Below are positions 57,526 through 64,000 of a stretch of DNA of 64,000 nucleotides, in pieces; positions within the stretch are counted from its first letter, which is position 1, and each line of letters opens with the position of its first letter. The notes beneath the pieces are model-generated. The model did no database searches, had not been told where the DNA came from, and saw only the letters and a program-made list of their open reading frames with translations. The position numbers and the translations under genes are program-made. The stretch covers positions 5,332,001-5,396,000 of the forward strand of contig JAEUWY010000002.1 of the NCBI GenBank assembly GCA_022059125.1, given 5' to 3'. This stretch comes from Corynespora cassiicola. Taxonomy: Eukaryota > Ascomycota > Dothideomycetes > Pleosporales > Corynesporascaceae.

Positions 57526-59623
57526 GCCTTCCTCGCGCCTACCTGAGGGTGCGAGGGATTCTCGTGGAAGCTGGAAGCAAATGTGTAGGTCGTTTAAAGG
57601 TCTGAATGAAGCGTTCCTCGATCGGAGTCCCAACAACCACGGGGACCACTCGCCTTCTTATGTTGTGTTCCCGCATGCATCGCTGTCCCCCACCCTTGGC
57701 GAACCATGAACCCGGGCTGACGAGTCCCCACAGAGAACGATAAGGACAACGATACCGGGTTCCCAGACGCAAATGCCTATCATATACCTTGTCGGTCGAG
57801 GTCCTGTTGTTGATCCTCCGACATGTCGCTTATTCGCCGTCATTCAGTCGCGGTGGTAGACGCGCTACTCTCGGAGTTGAGCACTAAACTTATCCAACAA
57901 GTACAGCGCACATGCCCGACCCACATCAATAATAGATGACGGTGGAGCATACCAGTGTTTGGAGGATCTTGTCATAACAAAAGGTGTGTGTGTGACATGA
58001 TGACTTGGAGTGTTCATCTGCATTATAGTGAGCTGGTGAGATTGACAATCATTTTCGTAATTGCTGAGTGGACCTGTTGGAAGATACCATGGCATCAACA
58101 GTTGTCAATAACTGCATTTCTCTCAAGACAAGTTTTAGTAAGCTTCTCCGATAACTAAGTACACATTCTTTAACCGAAATACTCCACAAATAACTGAATG
58201 CTCTAGCGTGAATGGAAACGCAAGCATGTTTAATGATTAGCTACTTAGGAAGCTATACCTCCTGCTCTCCTGGAAGTGAATACTAACTAGTCGTAAACAG
58301 CAAGTAGAGGAGCTTATCTTGGATTTGATAGTTAGAGTCTAAGGTGGTTATTTGCATACAGATACATCTATTTCGTGATAGATATATTGCAGAAGATGAG
58401 TACAGTAGAAAATTGCATTACCTTGATCTATGGTCTCTGCTATCAATAAATCATCTAATTCTCTTGCGACATCGAAATAATTGTTGTCCTAGAATGTTCT
58501 AAGCTGAAGGCGAACTGGTATCCTCCATGTGTTACCATTGGTTCTTACGGACTCCACTGGTCCCCGCATGTTTCCAACTAAATCAAGAATGACATCGCGC
58601 ATCCTGCCACTGTGCATGGCTGAATCAACATGGATTTAGGGCATGCCTATTTTTGCTGTTTTCTTGCAAGTAAAACAGATAAACAAATACATATTTCGCC
58701 GCTCCCCGTTTTCACAGGGGCTTTTGTTTCTCGAGGTACTCATGTATCGGTTTTGTCTTGCCAAATGCCTCCTCAAATTCTTCATCGTAACCATTATTTT
58801 ATGAAGACCGTCTCTTCTCCTTCCACAATAGGGTTGGCTCCTGAAGATCTGAGAGTATCTGGTTGATGACTCGGGACCTCTGGTGATGGGATGTGCGGGG
58901 AGCGGGTCAGGCCTATCCCTGTGCGGGGGTTCTAGTCTCTAACTGCACGACCTTGTAGTGTTTTAAGAATGTGCCAGTGCTGTAATTGAGATTTGTGCTG
59001 TGGTACTTGAAAAGAATTACCTCTGACTTTGGATTCAACACACCCTTCATATTATCTCCAAGAAAAACATATTCAGCCTGCTGCGGTTGGTCTTTGTGCT
59101 TACACCCGATCATCAGCACTAATTTCAACAACCAACCCCAAAGAACAAAACGGAAGAGTCGGATGCTACGTTTCTGTATATATTGTACCGTGGAAGGCCC
59201 TATATCGTATTTCCTGTTCTATAAATGGCTTAATCAGCCCTCAGAAAGTGACCATCTCGACCAATCCTGGCCTCGGTGGCCGGGAAGTACAGCAAGGAGC
59301 AACTTTGGTTGAAGCGACCCAGTTAATACAGTTCTGTCAGCGGAATCAAACGGAAGAATTATACAGGCATATCCTTTTATGCGAACTTACATTCCGGATT
59401 ATGACTTTAGATGTAGTAACAGTTATTGATGCTCGACCTTCTCCCAGAACCTGGACTCAAACATATAAAAGCACGCCACTACTACCTTCTTATAATCACA
59501 CTACAGATATTACCTCCAGATTTTTTTATACATGGCACTTTGCTCCCTACATGTTGCCTAAGCTAAGACGCACATAGATACCAAATTCTCAACCAATACG
59601 AAGCCATCTCCCAAACCATCACC
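57526..59623. other. 2.1-kb intergenic region
   Basis: The largest ORF (59029-59577 plus, 182 codons) has no domain or signal peptide and overlaps ORFs in other frames. I do not call it, but it is the only stretch here with a long open frame. Nothing else recognised. Confidence 0.5.
59464..59470 (+). promoter_or_regulatory. TATA box of the 8-Cys secreted gene
   Basis: TATAAAA about 155 nt upstream of the ATG at 59624. Confidence 0.5.
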
Positions 59624-60022
59624 ATGAAGGCATTCTCAATCTTCGGTCTCTTCTTCATCGGCGTCGTCCACGTGCGTACCCTCCCCCACATTCCCCAGTT
59701 CATCATTATCCGCTATTCCCCTCTCTTAACCCCATCTTCACATCTAACCACCAGCCTCCAGGCCAACATCAAATGCTACTGCACCGGCGACGGCGACCCG
59801 GACGCAACCGCAAACACCTGCTGCACAGATGGCGATGGAATCACCTTTCCGGACGGCGTCGACCGCAGGGGCAGCTGGGACGGGAACGACGGGACGTGCA
59901 TCCTGCAGACGGATGGGCTTGGCTTTGACCTGAACTCGTACATCAATGCGTTTGCGGCGTGCTGCAGGTCCACGGGGCCGCAGAATGGAAACAGGCAGGG
60001 TGGGAACTGCTTTTCGCTCTAG
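59624..60022 (+). CDS. Small secreted 8-cysteine protein (effector-like)
   Basis: Two exons, 59624-59671 and 59762-60022, with a 90-nt intron (GTGCGT...CTCCAG) in phase 0; 102 residues. A short signal peptide (MKAFSIFGLFFIGVVHA) precedes NIKCYCTGDG. The mature protein has eight cysteines in the pattern CxC, CC, C, CC, C (IKCYC, NTCCTDG, GTCILQ, AACCRST, GNCFSL), enough for four disulfides. It is Asp/Gly/Asn-rich. I recognise no named family. Size, cysteine content and secretion fit apoplastic effectors or antimicrobial proteins of plant-associated fungi; that role is inference. Confidence 0.82.
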   Translation: MKAFSIFGLFFIGVVHVRTLPHIPQFIIIRYSPLLTPSSHLTTSLQANIKCYCTGDGDPDATANTCCTDGDGITFPDGVDRRGSWDGNDGTCILQTDGLGFDLNSYINAFAACCRSTGPQNGNRQGGNCFSL

Positions 60023-60732
60023 TGCTGGGGGTGCTGGAGGCATTGATCCCGAGGCAACTGTTTGGCATGTGCTGTTGTAGGAGATGGAGCGCATGTGGGC
60101 AGTAAGGTTATTTTGGTGCGGGAGACGGGTAGTTGTCGTGTCTTCGTCGGTTTAATACAATGTTTTGGCATGTAGCAGGATCTCATCGACCGATTGTTTT
60201 GTACTGGATTTGTGCTCTTGTTTGTGCAGATTACTCCCCGTACATACCACGATGGTTTCCCTAGTTAACATGTACATCGATTGAACCACGCACGTGGACT
60301 TATTCAAAGCCTAGGTATCCTCGACGACTATCACTGTTCGGGGCGTACGTCGGATGTACCTATCCCCTAAGTCTCGCCTCGGCGCACTAGCCGCAGCCTT
60401 GGCTTGTGTAGAGCGTCTGGTAGTTGTGTGGTATGGCATGGTATGGCATGGCATTGCAGGGCCAAGGTGGGGTTCCATGGCGATTCCTGGTAGGGGACAC
60501 GGCCTTGGCGGGTGCATAGATACGAGTAGATGGGTGGATGGGGAGGGGTCACTGCGCATAGCGCGTTTACAGATAGCAGGAGCTCGAACAGTGGACTTTG
60601 GGCTTGCATGGAGCTGGATGCCGCTCGCAAGTCCGTATGGGCACAACGGCCATGTATTTGGTGTGATTATTCTTTTGTCCTCCGGGGGTAATCCTTCCTT
60701 CCACTTCCGCGCACGCCTCTATGCTGATCCGC
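60023..60732. other. Convergent 3' region
   Basis: 3' flanks of the 8-Cys gene and of the convergent WD40 gene. It includes direct repeats GTATGGCATG at 60432-60451. No gene called. Confidence 0.55.
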
Positions 60733-61769
60733 CTACTTCCATAAACCGTACGGGCCGGACGTAAACTTCCAGAGTTTGACGGTTCCGTCCTCACTCCCCG
60801 TCGCATAAAGCTTCCCATCGGGCGAAAAGCTGGCAGACCAGATGGGGCCATGGTGCCCCTTGTTTGTCTCGAGCTCCTTCTCCTCGTCAAAGTCCCAGAC
60901 GCGGACCCACGTGTCATTCTGGTTGCTACCACCAGTGACAAACCTGCGCTGGGCGCCGTTGTGCAGGGCAACGCTCGCAATCTCGTAGGGCGTCTTGACG
61001 CTCTTGATGAGAGACGCGGGCTGCAGGCTGTTGAAGAAGTAGACGCTGTTTCCAGCGGCCACGCTCAGGATGCCGTCCGAGGAGGTGTTATCCAACTCGC
61101 ACGTGCCGACGGCGCCCTCGACGGCGAACTCGCCAATGGTGTTCTGCGAGCGCAGGTCCCACCACCGCACCTTGTTGTCGTCGGCGGCCGTGATGAGGAT
61201 GTTGGGGTCCGACGCCCATACGATGGACTTGATCGTCTTTTGGTGCACACCGGCGCCAATCTCGTAGCTGTTGGCGGCGTCGCTGCGCGAAAGGTCAAAG
61301 ATGCGGAGCTTCTTCTCCATGCCGCCCGTGGCCAGGATCTGGGGGTGGGGCTGGTTGGGGAATGCGATGGCGCGCACAATGTGGTTGTGCTGCAGGGTGT
61401 GGAGGGCCTCGCCCGTGGTGGTATCCCAGACTTTTCTGCGACGTGTTAGCGCATGGTCAGTGGCATATCCAGCCCAGTAGCAGCAACCTACGCCGAGAAG
61501 TCTGCCGAGCCCGTGGCAGCCAGGGAGGCGTCGGAAGAAATGCGCGCCTGCCAGACTGCGCCCTTGTGGCCCAGGAAGGTTCCGATCCAGTCGCCCGTGA
61601 TGCCGTCGCGCAGCATGGGGTTGCCGTCTTTGCAGGCGGAAATGATGTAGTATTGGTCCTCGTTGACCAGGGACGAGAAGTGAAGATGGGGGACTGGCCT
61701 AGAGTGCCCGTGGCAGGTGAGGGGCACCACCTTGGTGGTGGTCGTGGTGGTAGTGCTGTCGGCGGCCAT
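60733..61769 (-). CDS. STRAP-like WD40-repeat protein
   Basis: Two exons, 61492-61769 and 60733-61435, with a 56-nt intron (GTAGGT...CGCAG, branch GCTAAC) in phase 2 that joins GSADFSA to KVWDTTTGEALH; 326 residues, a seven-blade propeller. Blades carry clear WD ends: ATGGMEKKLRIFDL, ITAADDNKVRWWDL, VTGGSNQNDTWVRVWDF and ATGSEDGTVKLWKF. The N-terminus, VVPLTCHGHSRPVPHLHFS with CKDGNPMLRDGITGDWIGTF, is characteristic of STRAP/unrip. In animals these bind the SMN complex, and in fungi the role is less defined. The first ATG is 61769 (MAADS). Confidence 0.9.
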
Positions 61770-62344
61770 GTTGGAAGACAAGTAAAGAAAGGTAGCTGTG
61801 CAAGAATGTCTCCAGGGTAAGAGTGGTGGTCTAGCGCTGCGCGAGCAGGATCAGAGGCGCGCCTCAGAATGCGAAACCGCGCCTGTCTTTTTGTCTATCG
61901 AGGGTACGAGGACCAGCGGGGTGGATCGGACGTGGGAAAGAAGGTCGAGTGGTGCAGAGACGGGCTGAGTCTGAGGGAGGCAGGGCCCAGGCAGCTCGAG
62001 TTGGAGGGTAAAGAGTCGTTATGGGTCGTAACGTCGTGAAAATGTTTCTGGAGACAGGAGTGGACAGCCCCTCGTGGCCGGAGATTGAGGGCGACCCTGA
62101 CGCTAGTGGGGAGCGGGTCCCTTAGTCAGCTGCCTCGAGCTCACGTGGCCACGCGTGGTCTAGTCGGCTTTGGGATGGTGGCTTGGCGCGAGGCTGCATG
62201 CGCTGCATGCCTTGCCGGTACCTAGGTAGGTACCTGAGGGGTGTAGCACGCATTCATATGTTCAAGACGAGAGCAAGGCGTGGAACTGGGGTATCAATTG
62301 GTTCATGTCCGTCATCATGGACTCGTCATCTCTAAAGCAAGTAG
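61770..62344. other. Intergenic region
   Basis: Promoter side of the WD40 gene and 3' flank of the cyclase-family gene. It contains a near-palindrome GGTACCTAGGTAGGTACC at about 62218-62235. No gene. Confidence 0.55.
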
Positions 62345-63472
62345 CTAGGCAGTTGGCGCCAATCCCACACCCTCACAGCTGCCCTCCTCATCAAACTCCA
62401 CGCCCATGAGCTCCTTGACCACCCATTGGGCCGTCTGGGCATGGAGACTGGGCTCCACCAGCTTGTCCATCTTGAGCCCTCCCGACACGCTGCTCCTGCC
62501 CTCGGCCAGTGCCTGGTAGATGACATACTGGTCTCGCATAAACTCGTCGACGCATCCACCGTGATTGATCTCAGTGATCAAGTCCCCAACCACCTTCTTG
62601 GTCAAATTGACCATTACAACTTCCTTGGACACAGCCTTCATGCTGTGATCGTACAGCCAGTCGCGGCCCAGCTTGACGCCGGTCGAGGTCGTGGCCACGA
62701 GCAAGAGGTAGAAGCGCTTGTCGTGCTTGGAGTCCTCGAACCTAACCCCAATCTTGGGCGCTACATCTCCAAAGATCTCCACTTGGCGCCTCTCGAGTAC
62801 GGCGTCCAGCTGCTCGCGAAACGTCTGCTCGTGCTCCCCGGGAGCGATGATCGTGGCTTGGATGCTCTCGATTTCGCCACGGTTTGTCACTTGGAACGCG
62901 GGGAGTTTCCCAGACAACGGCATCACCAGGTAGGTGGCGCTGCCTACTCTTGTTCCGCCCATAGCCCAGCCCCGTGAATGGAGCTCTGCAGTGACCTTAG
63001 GGATGTTGATGCGTTCCAGCATGGGAAGGAGCACCTGGTCGACGTAATCGAAAGACGGCGAGTTGGACACGTTTGTACCTCCGGTTATGCGGACTTTGTA
63101 CTCTGACTGAGTGTTGGAGAAGATTAAGAACGGGAGAATCGCTTGGAGTATGAGGCCGGTGCTGCCGGGCGTCTTCTGAATCAATTCAACGTCAGGGTCG
63201 AGTTGCTTCACGGCGTTAGAATCGGTTTTGGGCGTGAAGGTCAACGTCTTGCTCTTCAAGCCGATGCCGCTGGCGCGGGCCTGTGCGGATCGTGCAAGCC
63301 ATTGGACAGATGTAAGGTGCTGGGCCTTGAGGCCACCGCCACCACCCCGCCCACCACGGATGTTGGTGATGTGGATGGGGGTCTTGGTCAAGCTGGATAT
63401 GCCCAAGGCGATGCGGAGGAGCTGGCCGCCGCCTTCAAGAGTGGTGCCTTCGAGATGGATTGGAGTAGCCAT
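62345..63472 (-). CDS. RNA 3'-terminal phosphate cyclase family protein
   Basis: A single exon of 375 residues from ATG 63472 (MATPIHLEGTTLEGGGQLLR); the upstream frame is open but unsupported. Family motifs: EGGGQLLRIALGISSLT, NIRGGRGGGGGLKAQHLTSV, PGSTGLILQAILPFLIF, VTAELHSRGWAMGG and the C-terminal NHGGCVDEFMRDQYVIYQAL. RtcA enzymes convert RNA 3'-phosphates to 2',3'-cyclic phosphates through a covalent AMP on a histidine in an H-x-A-D-Q motif. Here the aligned motif reads F-M-R-D-Q, with no histidine. The related Rcl1 group also lacks the histidine and works in ribosome biogenesis, but this protein's motifs look closer to RtcA. Function is therefore uncertain. Confidence 0.88.
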   Translation of the reverse strand: MATPIHLEGTTLEGGGQLLRIALGISSLTKTPIHITNIRGGRGGGGGLKAQHLTSVQWLARSAQARASGIGLKSKTLTFTPKTDSNAVKQLDPDVELIQKTPGSTGLILQAILPFLIFSNTQSEYKVRITGGTNVSNSPSFDYVDQVLLPMLERINIPKVTAELHSRGWAMGGTRVGSATYLVMPLSGKLPAFQVTNRGEIESIQATIIAPGEHEQTFREQLDAVLERRQVEIFGDVAPKIGVRFEDSKHDKRFYLLLVATTSTGVKLGRDWLYDHSMKAVSKEVVMVNLTKKVVGDLITEINHGGCVDEFMRDQYVIYQALAEGRSSVSGGLKMDKLVEPSLHAQTAQWVVKELMGVEFDEEGSCEGVGLAPTA

Positions 63473-64000
63473 GGTGTATGGCCAGGGAAGAGGCTGTAGA
63501 TAACAAACCGTGGGATTTGGAGTGGGGCGAGGGGAGGAAAGGAGGACGAAGTAATCGTAGGTTGACCTGTAAACAAAGCGAAAAGAAATAGAACGAAACA
63601 GAGTGAATCCCACCCAAATATTTCCCCATCACCTAGCGACCATATGGCTTGGGGCGGGATGAGTCGAAGTGAGCATCGCGGAGTCATGGCGGAAGTGGCT
63701 GTGCGCAGCTGCCTGGTGAGACGAACGGCACCAAGGTATTTAAGCCATTAATCCGTGCCCTTCATGATGCCATGGCGTGGATTTGGTTCTCCCGAAAGTT
63801 GACGCTGGTCTACAGGCTGCGAGTTTGCTGTTGTCGGTCATTGGTCATGCAAGCCCCGGAGAGCAAACATGCCCAGGTGCCCTCTGCTCAAGGCCCTCGG
63901 TCTAGCCTAGTTCACGTGTCTTGGGGAGAACGGGAACCTTGGAGACAACCAATCCGCCTCATCAACTCCATCATCGCAAAAAGTCGGGTCGTGTCCGATC
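63473..64000. other. Upstream region at window end
   Basis: Promoter side of the cyclase-family gene and the window edge. No gene recognised. Confidence 0.55.

Noticed and set aside
59029..59577. 182-codon ORF upstream of the 8-Cys gene
   Set aside because: No signal peptide or domain, and another ORF overlaps it. Kept only as a note in the intergenic entry.

Overview
The window looks like a filamentous ascomycete, most likely a plant-associated Dothideomycete (Pleosporales-type). Genes carry very short spliceosomal introns (about 46-56 nt, GTRNGN donors, CTRAC-like branch points, YAG acceptors). Gene-bearing DNA of balanced GC alternates sharply with AT-rich, gene-free blocks at about 1-3000, 22560-29200 and 52560-54850. 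Those blocks hold transposon copies full of C-to-T and G-to-A nonsense changes, the mark of repeat-induced point mutation (RIP). The species is an inference.

Layout. 1-3000: AT block with a Tc1/mariner end and a second element with GC-rich terminal inverted repeats. 3.2-5.7 kb: HET-domain gene. 6.2-7.4 kb: zinc-less MDR oxidoreductase. 9.4-10.7 kb: secreted Thr/Tyr/Pro-rich protein. 11.8-20.5 kb: four adjacent glycan genes (Stealth-type sugar phosphotransferase, GT34, GT25, membrane O-acyltransferase). 21.8-22.4 kb: four-exon cysteine-rich secreted protein on the edge of the next AT block. 22.6-29.2 kb: nested Tc1/mariner elements and a long ATT microsatellite. 29.4-38.3 kb: pectin methylesterase, proline-rich secreted protein, decayed short-chain dehydrogenase, unknown protein, AA9 LPMO. 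39.2-45.3 kb: conserved genes (GFA/CENP-V-like, Cdc37, Rtt103/Rhn1-type CID protein, clathrin light chain). 46.4-50.7 kb: NACHT-ankyrin NLR pseudogene with many stops, then a small interrupted ORF. 52.1 kb: small basic protein. 52.6-54.8 kb: third AT block. 55.2-55.6 kb: orphan ORF. 55.9-57.5 kb: MFS transporter. 59.6 kb: 8-cysteine secreted protein. 60.7-63.5 kb: STRAP-like WD40 protein and an RNA 3'-phosphate-cyclase-family protein.

How it fits together. Secreted and plant-cell-wall-active products (pectinesterase, LPMO, small Cys-rich proteins) lie beside RIP-affected blocks, as described for two-speed genomes of plant pathogens. The HET gene and the dead NLR are non-self-recognition families. 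The four-gene glycan neighbourhood is the best candidate for an undescribed system: it could build and decorate a cell-wall or secreted glycan with sugar-phosphate and acyl groups. Exon structures were derived by hand from splice signals, reading-frame phase and protein-family continuity; none was checked against transcripts.
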